Source: Prauserella alba
Lineage (GTDB): Bacteria > Actinomycetota > Actinomycetes > Mycobacteriales > Pseudonocardiaceae
Direction: 5' to 3'
NCBI RefSeq assembly: GCF_024171735.1
Contig: NZ_JAMTCH010000003.1
Location: forward strand, 1,352,841 to 1,416,840
DNA: 64,000 nt
In this document: positions 1-9,292 of the stretch, one piece after another
How the letters are laid out: each line of letters opens with the position of its first letter
Position numbering within the stretch: the first letter of the stretch is position 1
Notes under the pieces: model-generated
The model's database searches: none
The model's input: only the letters and a program-made list of their open reading frames with translations
What the model was told of the DNA's origin: nothing
Position numbers and translations under genes: made by a program

Positions 1-82
1 GCCGGCGATTCCGGCTCGGTCATCTGCGCCGGCGGCCGGGGTGACACGCGCACCGACAGCCGGTGCGGATGAACGTCGGTGG

Positions 83-138
83 TCCCGGGCCCGGCGCGGA
101 CGTCGCGGGAGCGGACGGACACTGCGCCGGGCCCGGGA
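83..138 (-). terminator. Long inverted repeat downstream of gntP
   Basis: A perfect 15-base inverted repeat (arms 83-97 and 124-138) with a 26-base loop lies just past the GntP stop codon on the minus strand. It has no T run, so it is a GC-rich hairpin of the kind that often ends actinobacterial transcripts. The terminator role is inferred from position. Confidence 0.5.
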
Positions 139-142
139 GTGC

Positions 143-1531
143 CTAGCCGACGAGGAACAGGACGCCGGCGAGACCGAAGCCGACGAGGCCGATCGTGGTC
201 TCCATGACCGTCCACGTCTTCAGCGTCGTCTTGGTGTCCATCTCGAAGAAGCGGCCGACCAGCCAGAAGCCCGAGTCGTTGACGTGGCTCGCCGTCACCG
301 AACCGGCGGCGAGCGCCAGCACGATCGCGACGACCTCGATGCTCGAGAACGAACCGGTCATCACCAGTGGCTGCACCAGTCCCGCCGCGGTGGTCAGCGC
401 GACGGTTGCCGAACCCTGCGCGATGCGCAGGACCGCGGCGATGACGTAGGCGGCCACGAACACCGGCATGCCCACCCCGTCGAGCGCGTCGGCGAGCGCC
501 TCGCCGATGCCGCTGGCCTGCAGCACGGCTCCGAACATGCCGCCGGCGCCGGTGATGAGGATGATGGCGCACACCGGGCCGAGCGAGGAGTCGAGCAGCC
601 GCTCGATCACGCCGCGGCTCCGGTCACGGCGGGTGCCGAGCACGTAGCTGGCGACGAACACGGTGACCAGCAGGGCGACCGGCGTCGAGCCGAGCACCAT
701 CGCCACCTGCACCCAGCTCGCGTCGCCGTTGATCCAGCCGGCCTCGCCCGCGGTGTCGAGGCCGGTGTTGGCGAAGATCATCACGAGCGGGATGAGCAGC
801 AGTCCCACGACGGTCGACGCCGGGGGCGGGTTCTGGTCCTGCTCGGTGGTGTCCGTTCCGCCGCGGAGGATCTCCGGCACGGGCAGTGCGATCCGCTTGC
901 CGACCATCACGCCGTACAGGTAGCTGGTGATGTACCACGTCGGTACGGCGATGATCAGGCCGAACAGCAGCACCAGGCCGACGTCGGCGCCGAGCAGTCC
1001 GCTCGCGGCGACCGGGCCGGGGTGCGGCGGCACGTAGATGTGCATGACGGAGAAGGCGCCCGCGACGGGCAGTCCGTAGCGCAGCACGCCGCCGCCCAGC
1101 CGTCGTGCCACGGAGAACACGATCGGCAGCATCACGACGAGCCCGGCGTCGAAGAAGATCGGGAAGCCGAAGATCAGTGAGGCGACGCCGAGGGCGAGCG
1201 GGGCGCGTTTCTCCCCGAATCGGCGGATCATCGCGTCGGTCAGCGACTGTGCGCCGCCGCTGATCTCGAGCAGTCTGCCGAGCATCGCGCCGAGGCCGAC
1301 GAGCAGGGCCACGCTGGCGAGCGTGGACCCGAAACCGTCGGTGAGCGTGTCCATGACCGAGCCCGCGGGAATGCCCGCCGCGAAGGCCGTGGCGATGCTG
1401 ACCACGACCAGTGCGAGGAAGGCGTGCACGCGCAGCCCGATGATCAGTATCAGCAGGACCGCCACGGCGGCCCCGGCGATGCCCAGTAGTGGCCCTGCTC
1501 CGAGGGTCTGGGTCCACTCGTCGGTGTTCAT
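143..1531 (-). CDS. gntP: GntP-family gluconate permease
   Basis: This 462-residue, very hydrophobic protein has about twelve membrane segments and the GntP-family pattern, including the conserved stretch FPIFFDAGLVVMLPIVF followed by a PPHPGPVAA loop near residues 130-180. The family takes up gluconate and related sugar acids by proton symport in the inner membrane. The reading frame stays open far upstream, but ATG at 1531 has a GGAG ribosome site five bases before it and gives the normal family length. Gluconokinase lies 35 bases upstream on the same strand, so the pair forms a gluconate uptake and phosphorylation operon, probably controlled by the divergent FadR-type regulator. Gluconate itself as substrate is inferred from family and neighbours. 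Confidence 0.92.
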   Translation of the reverse strand: MNTDEWTQTLGAGPLLGIAGAAVAVLLILIIGLRVHAFLALVVVSIATAFAAGIPAGSVMDTLTDGFGSTLASVALLVGLGAMLGRLLEISGGAQSLTDAMIRRFGEKRAPLALGVASLIFGFPIFFDAGLVVMLPIVFSVARRLGGGVLRYGLPVAGAFSVMHIYVPPHPGPVAASGLLGADVGLVLLFGLIIAVPTWYITSYLYGVMVGKRIALPVPEILRGGTDTTEQDQNPPPASTVVGLLLIPLVMIFANTGLDTAGEAGWINGDASWVQVAMVLGSTPVALLVTVFVASYVLGTRRDRSRGVIERLLDSSLGPVCAIILITGAGGMFGAVLQASGIGEALADALDGVGMPVFVAAYVIAAVLRIAQGSATVALTTAAGLVQPLVMTGSFSSIEVVAIVLALAAGSVTASHVNDSGFWLVGRFFEMDTKTTLKTWTVMETTIGLVGFGLAGVLFLVG

Positions 1532-1566
1532 ACCGGCTCCGTTTCCGACATCGTTGTCGTCGTTGT

Positions 1567-2118
1567 TCAGCCTGATGCGTTCGTGTCGTGCCCTGCGCCG
1601 GTGTGGCCGCCGGATCGGAGACCGAGACGGTCGAGTGCCGTGTCGGTGATCGCCTCGGGGGAGGTGGTCACGTCGAGTGCCACCCCGTCCTCGTCGGGGT
1701 CGAGGGGTTCCAGGTCGGCGAACTGGGACTCCAACAGCGCGGGGGGCATGAAGTGGCCGGACCGGCCGGAGAGCCTCCCGCCGACGGTGTCCGCCGAGCC
1801 GCGCAGGTGGACGAACCGCACACGGGAACCGGCTCGCCGGAGCACGTCGCGGTAGGTCCGTTTGAGCGCCGAGCACGTCACGATGACGCTTTCGCCGGCC
1901 GCGCCGCGCTCGTCGATCCACGCCCGTAGGGCTTCGAGCCACGGCATGCGGTCCGCGTCGGTGAGTGGGGTGCCGGCCGACATCTTCGCGATGTTGGCCT
2001 CGGGGTGGAACTCGTCGGCCTCGGCCATCGGCCAGCCGAGTTCATCGGCGAGGTGAGCGGCGATCGTGCTCTTGCCTGCGCCGGACACTCCCATCACCAC
2101 GAGACAGGTGGCTGGCAT
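1567..2118 (-). CDS. gntK: Gluconokinase
   Basis: A 183-residue cytoplasmic kinase of the thermoresistant-gluconokinase type (P-loop nucleotide kinase fold). Walker A GVSGAGKST lies at residues 10-18 and the gluconokinase signature (D-FH-x-N-x-x-KM-x-x-G-x-P-L-x-D-x-DR) follows at about 36-60. It phosphorylates gluconate to 6-phosphogluconate for the pentose-phosphate or Entner-Doudoroff route. Start ATG 2118 is preceded by GAGGAG at good spacing; the open frame continues upstream but without a better site. It is the first gene of the operon with gntP. Confidence 0.93.
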   Translation of the reverse strand: MPATCLVVMGVSGAGKSTIAAHLADELGWPMAEADEFHPEANIAKMSAGTPLTDADRMPWLEALRAWIDERGAAGESVIVTCSALKRTYRDVLRRAGSRVRFVHLRGSADTVGGRLSGRSGHFMPPALLESQFADLEPLDPDEDGVALDVTTSPEAITDTALDRLGLRSGGHTGAGHDTNASG

Positions 2119-2178
2119 GGGCGCTCCTCGGTGAACGTGTGCGGCGACGGTGCGTTGTGATGTGCACCAGGTCGGATG

Positions 2179-2208
2179 GAAAGGTACTACGTTTGAGAAC
2201 GAAAGGTA
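2179..2208. promoter_or_regulatory. Paired direct repeats between gntK and the regulator
   Basis: Two copies of GAAAGGTA occur at 2179-2186 and 2201-2208, spaced exactly 22 bases (two helical turns), inside the 197-base divergent intergenic region. A GGTAAC element repeats at 2205-2210 and 2219-2224. They are candidate binding sites for the adjacent FadR-type regulator; no binding is shown. Confidence 0.4.
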
Positions 2209-2301
2209 ACACCATTGCGGTAACGGTGTGGTGACCGCCCTCCGGTGTGTGACGGTGACCCCGACCCCGGCGGGTCGTCCCCACGGCCGGGTCACCGCGA
2301 C

Positions 2302-2307
2302 TAACCT
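2302..2307 (+). promoter_or_regulatory. -10 box, probably leaderless
   Basis: TAACCT ends eight bases before the GTG start of the regulator at 2316 and there is no ribosome site, so the transcript probably begins at or next to the start codon. The context ACTAACCTGG recurs identically before the ZapE gene at about 25744. Confidence 0.5.
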
Positions 2308-2315
2308 GGACGGTC

Positions 2316-3038
2316 GTGAGCAGGGCGGGGTTCGAAAGCAGGCACGGCGCGGTGCTGGAAGCCATCGGGCGCGAGATCACCGACGGCGATCTGGCACAGG
2401 GCGACACGCTCACCCTCGAGCACATCCAGGAGCGCTTCGGCGTCTCCCGCACCGTCGCCCGCGAGACGATGCGCATCCTCGAATCCATGGGTCTGGTCAC
2501 CTCGCGGCGGAGGGTCGGCATCACGGTGCAGGACGCCGCGTCCTGGAACGTCTTCGATCCCAGGGTGATCTGGTGGCGCCTCGCCGGCAGCGGACGCGAC
2601 GCCCAGCTGCGCTCGCTCACCGAACTGCGCATCGCCGTGGAACCCCTCGCCGCGGGCGCGGCCGCCTGGAACGCCTCCGCCGAGCAGCGCACGCGCATCG
2701 TCGAACTCGGCGCACGGATGCGCGGACTCGGCGAACGGGGCCTGCTGGAGGACTTCATGCAGGCCGACATCGCCTTCCACACGTTGCTGCTCGAGGCGAG
2801 CGGCAACGAGATGTTCGCCGCGCTCGCCGACGTCGTCGCCGTCGTACTGCGGGGCAGGACCCAGCTGGGGCTGATGCCCCAGCAGCCGGTTCCCGAGGCA
2901 CTGGACGCCCACGAGAACGTCGCCGCGGCGGTGTCCGCCGGGCAGTACCGCAGGGCCGAGGACGCGATGCGGGACCTGCTCGGTGAGGTACGCGAGGCGA
3001 TGGCGCCGCTCGGCACCGGGAATACCTCTTTAGACTGA
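2316..3038 (+). CDS. FadR-type (GntR family) transcriptional regulator
   Basis: A 240-residue regulator with an N-terminal winged helix-turn-helix (about residues 12-72, including [17 protein letters not shown]) and a C-terminal all-helical FCD effector domain with the metal-binding D-x-x-x-H pattern (ADIAFH near residue 150). FCD regulators usually respond to small organic acids. It is divergent from gntK-gntP, so it probably controls gluconate uptake. The GTG start follows a -10 box at leaderless spacing. Confidence 0.88.
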   Translation: MSRAGFESRHGAVLEAIGREITDGDLAQGDTLTLEHIQERFGVSRTVARETMRILESMGLVTSRRRVGITVQDAASWNVFDPRVIWWRLAGSGRDAQLRSLTELRIAVEPLAAGAAAWNASAEQRTRIVELGARMRGLGERGLLEDFMQADIAFHTLLLEASGNEMFAALADVVAVVLRGRTQLGLMPQQPVPEALDAHENVAAAVSAGQYRRAEDAMRDLLGEVREAMAPLGTGNTSLD

Positions 3039-3078
3039 GCGGTCAGGCACCGTGAACCGACGGCGAATGAGGTGGAGA

Positions 3079-4995
3079 GTGACGTTGCTGGAGTCCGTGC
3101 ACGGACCGGCGGATCTCAAGGGGATGGACCACGAGCAGGTCGGCGCCCTGGCGGAGGAGATCAGGACGTTCCTCGTCGACAAGGTTCGCCGCGCAGGCGG
3201 TCACCTGGGCCCCAATCTCGGTGTCGTGGAGCTGACGCTCGCGCTGCACCGGGTGTTCGACTCGCCGCGTGATCCGCTGCTGTTCGACGTCGGCCACCAG
3301 TCCTACGTGCACAAGATCGTCACCGGGCGCGCGGGGGAGTTCGACGGGCTGCGCCAGCGCGGTGGGCTCTCCGGTTACCCCGACCGCGGCGAGAGCGAGC
3401 ACGATCACATCGAGAACAGCCACGCCTCCACGGCGCTCTCGTATGCCGACGGGCTCGCCAAGTCCATCCGGCTGGCGGGTGACTCCGACCGGTGCGCGGT
3501 CGCGGTCGTCGGCGACGGCGCGCTGACGGGCGGTATGTGCTGGGAGGCGCTCAACAACATCGCCGCGCAGCCGGACCTGCCGGTGGTCATCGTCGTCAAC
3601 GACAACGGCCGGTCGTACTCGCCGACCATCGGCGGGCTGGCCGAGCATCTCTCGGCGCTGCGGCTGCGGCCGGGCTACGAACGGATCCTCGACGGTGGCC
3701 GCGAGCTGCTGCAGCACACGCCGGTGGTCGGCAAGCCGATCTACACGGCACTGCACGCCGCGAAGGCCGGCATCAAGGACGCGTTCACCCCGCAGGTCAT
3801 GTTCTCCGACCTCGGCCTCAAATACCTCGGCCCGGTGGACGGCCACGACCTCGCGGCGCTGGAGAAGGCGCTGCAGAGCGCCAAGGCGTTCGGCGGTCCG
3901 GTGATCGTGCACGTGGCCACCGAGAAGGGCCACGGCTACGAGCCGGCCGTCAACCACGAAGCCGACCAGATGCACCAGACCGATCCGATCGACCCGGAGA
4001 CGGGCCTGCCGCCGGCGAAGGGGCCGAGCTGGACGTCGGTGTTCGGGGAGGAGCTGGCCCGGCTCGGCGGCCAGCGCGAGGACCTCGTGGCGATCACCGC
4101 CGCGATGCTGCGCTCGACCGGCCTGCACACCTTCGCCGAGGCTCATCCGGACCGGTGGTTCGACGTCGGCATCGCCGAGCAGCACGCGGTGACCTCGGCG
4201 GCCGGGCTGGCCATGGACGGCCGGCATCCGGTCGTGGCCGTGTACTCGACGTTCCTGAACCGGGCGTTCGATCAAACGCTGATGGACGTCGCGCTGCACC
4301 GCCTGCCCGTGACGCTGGTGCTCGATCGTGCGGGTGTGACCGGTCCCGACGGGCCCAGTCACCACGGGATGTGGGACCTGTCGCTGCTGGGGATGGTGCC
4401 GGGCATGCGGGTCGCCGCACCGCGCGACGCCGAGACGCTGCGGGAGGAACTGCGCGAGGCCGTCGGCGTGTCCGACGGGCCGACGGCGCTGCGGTTCTCC
4501 AAGGGCGGCGTGGTCGAGTCGGTGCCCGCCGCCGAGCGGTTCGGCACGGTCGACGTGCTGCGCCGCAGCGAGCGGGAGGACGTGCTGCTCGTGTCGGTGG
4601 GCGCGTTCGCGGGCCTGGGTCTCGACGCGGCGGACCGGCTGGCCGACCAGGGAATCGGGGTCACCGTCGTGGACCCGCGGTGGGTCGTGCCGGTGCCTGC
4701 GGAACTCACCGCGCTGGCCCGTAGGCACCGCCTGGTCGTCACCGTCGAGGACAGCGGCAGGCACGGCGGTTTCGGCTCCGCACTGTCGGCCGCGCTCCGG
4801 GACGCCGAGTGCGACGTGCCGCTGCGGGACCTGGCCGTGCCGCAGCGGTTCCACGCCCACGGCAGTCGCGGCGAGGTCCTCGCCGCGGTCGGCCTGACGG
4901 CGCAGGACGTCGCCCGCACCGTCACCGAGTGGGCCGCGGGCCGGATCGGCGAGTCCCGCGAGGACGCCGAGTCGGATCCGACACCGCGGGCCTGA
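3079..4995 (+). CDS. dxs: 1-deoxy-D-xylulose-5-phosphate synthase
   Basis: This 638-residue thiamine-diphosphate enzyme condenses pyruvate and glyceraldehyde 3-phosphate, the first step of the MEP isoprenoid pathway. The transketolase-like N-terminal half has the catalytic-region motif DVGHQSY (70-76), [10 protein letters not shown] (112-121) and the TPP-binding GDGALTGGM motif (145-153) that ends near NDN; the C-terminal half carries IAEQHAV and the transketolase C domain. The length matches the M. tuberculosis enzyme. The frame is open back to 3052, but GTG 3079 is chosen because GAGG lies six bases upstream. A strong hairpin follows the gene, so it is probably transcribed alone. Confidence 0.96.
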   Translation: MTLLESVHGPADLKGMDHEQVGALAEEIRTFLVDKVRRAGGHLGPNLGVVELTLALHRVFDSPRDPLLFDVGHQSYVHKIVTGRAGEFDGLRQRGGLSGYPDRGESEHDHIENSHASTALSYADGLAKSIRLAGDSDRCAVAVVGDGALTGGMCWEALNNIAAQPDLPVVIVVNDNGRSYSPTIGGLAEHLSALRLRPGYERILDGGRELLQHTPVVGKPIYTALHAAKAGIKDAFTPQVMFSDLGLKYLGPVDGHDLAALEKALQSAKAFGGPVIVHVATEKGHGYEPAVNHEADQMHQTDPIDPETGLPPAKGPSWTSVFGEELARLGGQREDLVAITAAMLRSTGLHTFAEAHPDRWFDVGIAEQHAVTSAAGLAMDGRHPVVAVYSTFLNRAFDQTLMDVALHRLPVTLVLDRAGVTGPDGPSHHGMWDLSLLGMVPGMRVAAPRDAETLREELREAVGVSDGPTALRFSKGGVVESVPAAERFGTVDVLRRSEREDVLLVSVGAFAGLGLDAADRLADQGIGVTVVDPRWVVPVPAELTALARRHRLVVTVEDSGRHGGFGSALSAALRDAECDVPLRDLAVPQRFHAHGSRGEVLAAVGLTAQDVARTVTEWAAGRIGESREDAESDPTPRA

Positions 4996-5033
4996 CGTCG
5001 GCCACGGGCGGTGTCGGGCCCGCGATGCGCGGC

Positions 5034-5062
5034 CTCCGCCGGTCCGAAGTGGACCGGCGGAG
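5034..5062 (+). terminator. Hairpin downstream of dxs
   Basis: A perfect 12-base stem (CTCCGCCGGTCC, 5034-5045, with its complement at 5051-5062) closes a 5-base loop between dxs and the response regulator. There is no U tract; termination is inferred. Confidence 0.6.
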
Positions 5063-5138
5063 CGAGCGGCGTGGCTGCCTGGCCTCGCGTGCATCGGGAA
5101 TCAGGAATCTCTCAGAAAACTGTGGCACGGTGGTCGAC

Positions 5139-5879
5139 GTGCGCGTGTTGGTAGTTGAGGACGAGGCGCCGCTCGCGGAAGCGATCGCGCGTGGCCTGCG
5201 TCGTGAAGGTATGGCCGTGGACGTGGCGCTGGACGGCGACGACGGACACGAGAAGGCGTCGGTGACGCGGTACGACGTCGTGGTGCTCGATCGCGACCTG
5301 CCCGGGATGCCGGGTGACGAGCTGTGCCGCGAGATCGTGCGTTCCGGGGAGCTGACCAGGGTGCTGATGCTCACGGCCAGCACCGCGGTCTCCGAACGGG
5401 TCGAAGGGCTCTCGCTCGGAGCCGACGACTACGTCGCGAAGCCGTTCGCCTTCCCGGAGCTGGTGGCACGCGTGCGGGCGCTGGGAAGGCGTGCCACGCC
5501 CGCCGCCCCGCCGGTGCTGACGGCCGGGGACATCGAGCTGGACCCCTCCCGCCGTACCGTCCACCGCGGTGGCGAACTCGTGGACCTGACCCGGAAGGAG
5601 TTCGGCGTCCTCGAGGTGTTGCTGTCCGCGGGCGGTGCCGTCGTCAGCAGTGAGGACCTGCTGGAGCGGGTGTGGGACGAGAACGCCGACCCGTTCACCA
5701 CGACGGTGCGTGTCACGGTGATGACGCTGCGCAAGAAACTCGGGGAGCCCGGTGTGATCGAGACGGTCGTCGGTTCGGGCTATCGCGTGCCCGGTGCGGG
5801 GCCGGTGGAGGACGTGGCGGGGGAGACGGACGGCACGCCGGGCGCGCGCGGATCCTCGGAGTCCGGTTCCCTGACGTAA
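5139..5879 (+). CDS. OmpR/PhoB-type response regulator
   Basis: A 246-residue regulator with a receiver domain (residues 1-115; acidic pocket E7/D8, phosphoacceptor D51 in VVLDRDLPG, conserved K101 in AKPF) and a C-terminal winged-helix DNA-binding domain (about 125-225, ending GSGYRV). It belongs to the cytoplasmic half of a two-component system. GTG 5139 or GTG 5130 can start the receiver domain; the long upstream open frame does not look coding. The sensor kinase starts on the base after its TAA stop, so the two are co-translated. Confidence 0.92.
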   Translation: MRVLVVEDEAPLAEAIARGLRREGMAVDVALDGDDGHEKASVTRYDVVVLDRDLPGMPGDELCREIVRSGELTRVLMLTASTAVSERVEGLSLGADDYVAKPFAFPELVARVRALGRRATPAAPPVLTAGDIELDPSRRTVHRGGELVDLTRKEFGVLEVLLSAGGAVVSSEDLLERVWDENADPFTTTVRVTVMTLRKKLGEPGVIETVVGSGYRVPGAGPVEDVAGETDGTPGARGSSESGSLT

Positions 5880-7016
5880 GTGATCCGGCGCACAGGCATG
5901 GCGGCGCGCAGTCTGCGCGCCCGCATCACGATCCTCGCGACGGCGCTCGTGGCGCTGGTCAGCGCGTTGCTGTTGTGGCTCGCGTGGACCCTCGTCGGTG
6001 ACGCGGTGGGCGGGGTGCCGCAGCTGCCGCCGGGCACGGTTGTCGAGGTCGACGGGGTGCACGTCAAAGCGGCCGACCTCGCCGAGCATCTGCGGAACGA
6101 GGCGCGCGGCCGGGTCGTCGTCGCCGGGGGGATCGCGTTCTGCTTCGTGGTCGCCGCGGCGGGCATTCTGGCGTGGACGTTCACCTCGCGCGTGCTGCAG
6201 CCGCTGCGGGACATCAACCGAACGGCTCAGCGACTGTCCGGCGAGTCGATGGGGGAGCGCATCGGCGAGGTGTCGACCCGCGACGAACTCGCCGAACTGG
6301 CACGCACGATCGACGCGATGCTGGACCGGTTGCAGGTGGCGTTCGACACGCAGCGCCAGTTCGTCGCCAACGCCAGCCACGAGCTGCGCACGCCGCTGGC
6401 CGTCATCCGCACCGAACTCGACGTCACACTGTCCGACGAGGACGCGGACGAGGTCGAGTTGCGCCGCATGGCGGGCGTCGTGCGGGACGCGACCGAACGG
6501 GCCGAACGGCTCGTCACGTCGCTGTTGCTGCTCGCCCGCACCGACGGCGCCGGGATCGCCCTGACCGAACGCGTGAACGTCGCCGAGGTCGCCGGTCGTG
6601 CGTGGAGCGTCGTCGAGGTCGATGCGCGGCGGCGGGAGCTGGCCGTCGACCTGCGCCTCGCTCCGGCGTTGACCACGGGGGACGCGGCGCTGCTGGAACG
6701 GATCGCGGGCAATCTGCTGGAGAACGCCGTGCGCCACAACGTCGACGCAGGCTGGATCGAGGTCACGACCACAGCGGGGGACCGGTGGACCACGCTGACG
6801 GTCCGCTCGTCGGGGCCGTTGCTGGATCCGGACACCGTGGCGGGACTGTTCGAGCCGTTCCGCCGTGCAGGCGTGGCCCGGACGGCCCGGCACGGCGCGG
6901 GCCTGGGGCTGTCGATCGTGCGCGCGGCCGCGGAGGCACACGAGGGGGACGTGGCGGCGGAGCCGGTCGTGGGTGGAGGCCTGGCGGTCACCGTCCGACT
7001 GCCGGCGGCGACCTGA
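5880..7016 (+). CDS. Two-component sensor histidine kinase
   Basis: A 378-residue membrane kinase. Membrane segments at about 16-38 and 80-103 bracket a short extracytoplasmic loop of some 40 residues, too small for a full sensor domain. HAMP (about 104-155) is followed by the HisKA H-box ASHELRTPLA with phosphoacceptor H167, the N-box NLLENAVRH and the G-box GAGLGLSIV of the ATPase domain. GTG follows the regulator's stop codon without a gap. The signal sensed is unknown. Confidence 0.92.
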   Translation: MIRRTGMAARSLRARITILATALVALVSALLLWLAWTLVGDAVGGVPQLPPGTVVEVDGVHVKAADLAEHLRNEARGRVVVAGGIAFCFVVAAAGILAWTFTSRVLQPLRDINRTAQRLSGESMGERIGEVSTRDELAELARTIDAMLDRLQVAFDTQRQFVANASHELRTPLAVIRTELDVTLSDEDADEVELRRMAGVVRDATERAERLVTSLLLLARTDGAGIALTERVNVAEVAGRAWSVVEVDARRRELAVDLRLAPALTTGDAALLERIAGNLLENAVRHNVDAGWIEVTTTAGDRWTTLTVRSSGPLLDPDTVAGLFEPFRRAGVARTARHGAGLGLSIVRAAAEAHEGDVAAEPVVGGGLAVTVRLPAAT

Positions 7017-7137
7017 CCCGGCGGGCTGCATCCGCCGTGGCGCGAAACGGACGACGCAGCGGTGACGAGGCAGGCCGGATGACGCAGACGGGATAACGCA
7101 GCGGTGCTGACCACGGTGGATGTATAACATTCTATAC

Positions 7138-7172
7138 GGCTGGGGCCGGGAGCGTGCCTCCCGGCCCCAGCC
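7138..7172. terminator. Bidirectional terminator hairpin
   Basis: A perfect 15-base stem (7138-7152 with 7158-7172) and 5-base loop separates the sensor kinase (plus) from the beta-oxidation operon (minus), so it can end both transcripts. Confidence 0.75.
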
Positions 7173-7183
7173 GCGGTCTCACC

Positions 7184-9292
7184 TCACGCCGGGGGCACCG
7201 ACGCCACGCCCGGAGCGAGGAAGGGCGTGCCCGCGACCTTCTCCGACACGCCTGCGCGGTCGAGGTACGGGGTGATGCCGCCCAGCCAGAACGGCCAGCC
7301 CGCGCCGAGGATCATGCACAGGTCGATGTCCTGCGCCTCGGCGACGACGCCCTCGTCGAGCATGATGCGGATCTCCTCGGCCAGCGCGGCCAGGGCGCGG
7401 TCGCGCACCTGCTCGGCCGTCGACGGCGTGTCGCCCTGCTGCCACAGCTGCGTGACCTCGGGGTCGACCGTCTGGTTGCCGGCCGAGTCCCACTGCCAGA
7501 CCGCCGACTTGCCGGCCTCGACGAAGCGCTGCAGGTTCTCGCTCACGCCGTAGCGCTCGGGGAACGCCTCGTGCATCGTCTCGGCCACGTGCAGCGCCAC
7601 CGGCGGGCCGACCAGCTGCAGGAGCGTCATCGGCGACATCGGCAGGCCGAGCGGGTCGAGTGCCGCGTCGGCCACGTCGAACGGCGTGCCCTCGTCCACG
7701 GTTGCCAGCACCTCGCCGAGGAAGCGCGTCAGCACGCGGTTGACCACGAACGCCGGTGCGTCCTTGACGAGCACGGTCGACTTCTTCAGCTGCTTGCCCA
7801 CCGAGAACGCCGTCGCCAGCGTGGCGTCGTCGGTCCGCTCGCCGCGGACGATCTCCAGCAGCGGCAGCACCGCCACGGGATTGAAGAAGTGGAATCCGAC
7901 GACCCGCTCGGGGTGCTGCAACTCGGCGGCCATCGCGGTGATCGACAGCGACGAGGTGTTGGTCGCCAGCACGCACTCCGGCCCGACGTGCTGCTCGACC
8001 TCGGCGAAGACCTTCCGCTTGACGCCCAGGTCCTCGAACACCGCCTCAATGACGAAGCCCGCGTCGGCGAACGCCGCCTTGTCCAGCGAACCGGACACGA
8101 GCCCGCGTAGCCGGTTCGCCTCGTCGGGGCCGATGCGTTTCTTCCCGAGCAGCTTGTCGATCTCGCCGTGCACATAGGACACGCCGTTGTCGACGCGTTC
8201 CTGGTCGACGTCGGTGAGCACGACCGGGACCTTGAGCCTGCGCACGAACAGCAGCGCCAGCTGGCTGGCCATGAGGCCCGCGCCGACGATGCCGACCTTG
8301 CCGACCTGCCGGGCCAGCGACGTGTCCGGCGCACCCGCTGGCTTCTTGGCCCGCTTGTTGACCAGGTCGAACGAGTACAGCCCGGACCGCAGCGGGTCGG
8401 ACATCAGCAGCTCGGACAGTGCCTCGGTCTCGGCCGCGTACCCGGCGTCCCGGTCGGCGGTCCGTGCCAGTTCGAGCAGTTCGAGGGCCTTCTCCGCACC
8501 GGGCGAGGCGCCCTTCGTCTTGCCCGCGACGACCGCCTTGGCGCGGCCCATCGCGGCGTCCCAGCCCTCGGCCCGGTCGATCTCCGGGCGGGCGGGTGTG
8601 ACCTCACCGCGCACCACGCGGGACAGCCACAGCAGCGACTGCTCCAGGTAGTCCGCCGACGGCAGCAGCTCGTCGGCGATGCCCAGCTCCGCGGCCTGCT
8701 TCGGCTTGAGCATCGTGTTCTGGTTCAGCGCGTTCTCGACGATCACCGTCACCGCGGCGTCCGGGCCGATCAGGTTCGGCAGCAGCTGCGTGCCGCCCCA
8801 ACCGGGGAAGAGGCCGAGGAACACCTCGGGCAACGCGATCGCGGCGACGTTGTCCGCCAGCGTGCGGTAGTGGCACGACAGCGCGAGTTCGAGCCCGCCG
8901 CCCATCACCGCGCCGTTGACGAAGGCGAACGTCGGGATCTCCGACTCGGTGAACCTGCGGAACACGTCGTGCCCGGTCTGCGCGATCTGCGTGGCGACCG
9001 CGGGATCCGAGATCTGTTCCACGCCGGACAGGTCGGCGCCGACGGCGAACACGAACGGCTTGCCCGTGACGGCGATGGCGGCCGGGTCCGCGGCGACGGC
9101 CTCGTCGAACGCCGCGTTCAGGCTCACCAGGCTCTGCGGGCCGAACGTCGACGGACGCGTGTGGTCGTGGCCGTTGTCGATCGTGATGAGCGCGACCGGC
9201 TTGTCGAGGCCGGGTACGGTCACGACGCGGGTCACCGCACGGGTGACGACCTCGTCGGGGAATGCGCTCTGCGCCTGTTCTGCGGTGATCAC
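7184..9292 (-). CDS. fadB: Bifunctional enoyl-CoA hydratase / 3-hydroxyacyl-CoA dehydrogenase
   Basis: A 702-residue beta-oxidation protein. The N-terminal crotonase domain shows FVNGAVMGGGLELALSCHYR (oxyanion hole) and GLFPGWGGTQLLP with the catalytic acid region; a linker leads to the NAD-binding Rossmann motif VGIVGAGLMAS (about residues 326-336) and HFFNPV with the catalytic His of the dehydrogenase. It hydrates enoyl-CoA and oxidises the 3-hydroxyacyl-CoA. Start GTG 9292 overlaps the thiolase TGA in a GTGA junction, so translation is coupled; the longer frame upstream belongs to the thiolase gene. It is named fadB/fadJ by architecture; the chain-length preference is not visible. Confidence 0.93.
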   Translation of the reverse strand: MITAEQAQSAFPDEVVTRAVTRVVTVPGLDKPVALITIDNGHDHTRPSTFGPQSLVSLNAAFDEAVAADPAAIAVTGKPFVFAVGADLSGVEQISDPAVATQIAQTGHDVFRRFTESEIPTFAFVNGAVMGGGLELALSCHYRTLADNVAAIALPEVFLGLFPGWGGTQLLPNLIGPDAAVTVIVENALNQNTMLKPKQAAELGIADELLPSADYLEQSLLWLSRVVRGEVTPARPEIDRAEGWDAAMGRAKAVVAGKTKGASPGAEKALELLELARTADRDAGYAAETEALSELLMSDPLRSGLYSFDLVNKRAKKPAGAPDTSLARQVGKVGIVGAGLMASQLALLFVRRLKVPVVLTDVDQERVDNGVSYVHGEIDKLLGKKRIGPDEANRLRGLVSGSLDKAAFADAGFVIEAVFEDLGVKRKVFAEVEQHVGPECVLATNTSSLSITAMAAELQHPERVVGFHFFNPVAVLPLLEIVRGERTDDATLATAFSVGKQLKKSTVLVKDAPAFVVNRVLTRFLGEVLATVDEGTPFDVADAALDPLGLPMSPMTLLQLVGPPVALHVAETMHEAFPERYGVSENLQRFVEAGKSAVWQWDSAGNQTVDPEVTQLWQQGDTPSTAEQVRDRALAALAEEIRIMLDEGVVAEAQDIDLCMILGAGWPFWLGGITPYLDRAGVSEKVAGTPFLAPGVASVPPA

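Noticed and set aside
143-1942. 599-residue version of GntP
   Set aside because: The extra N-terminal part is antisense-free but overlaps gntK in another frame and is Arg-rich; ATG 1531 has the ribosome site.
5112-7130. Open frame of 672 codons on the minus strand
   Set aside because: It is antisense to the response regulator and sensor kinase and has low-complexity translation.
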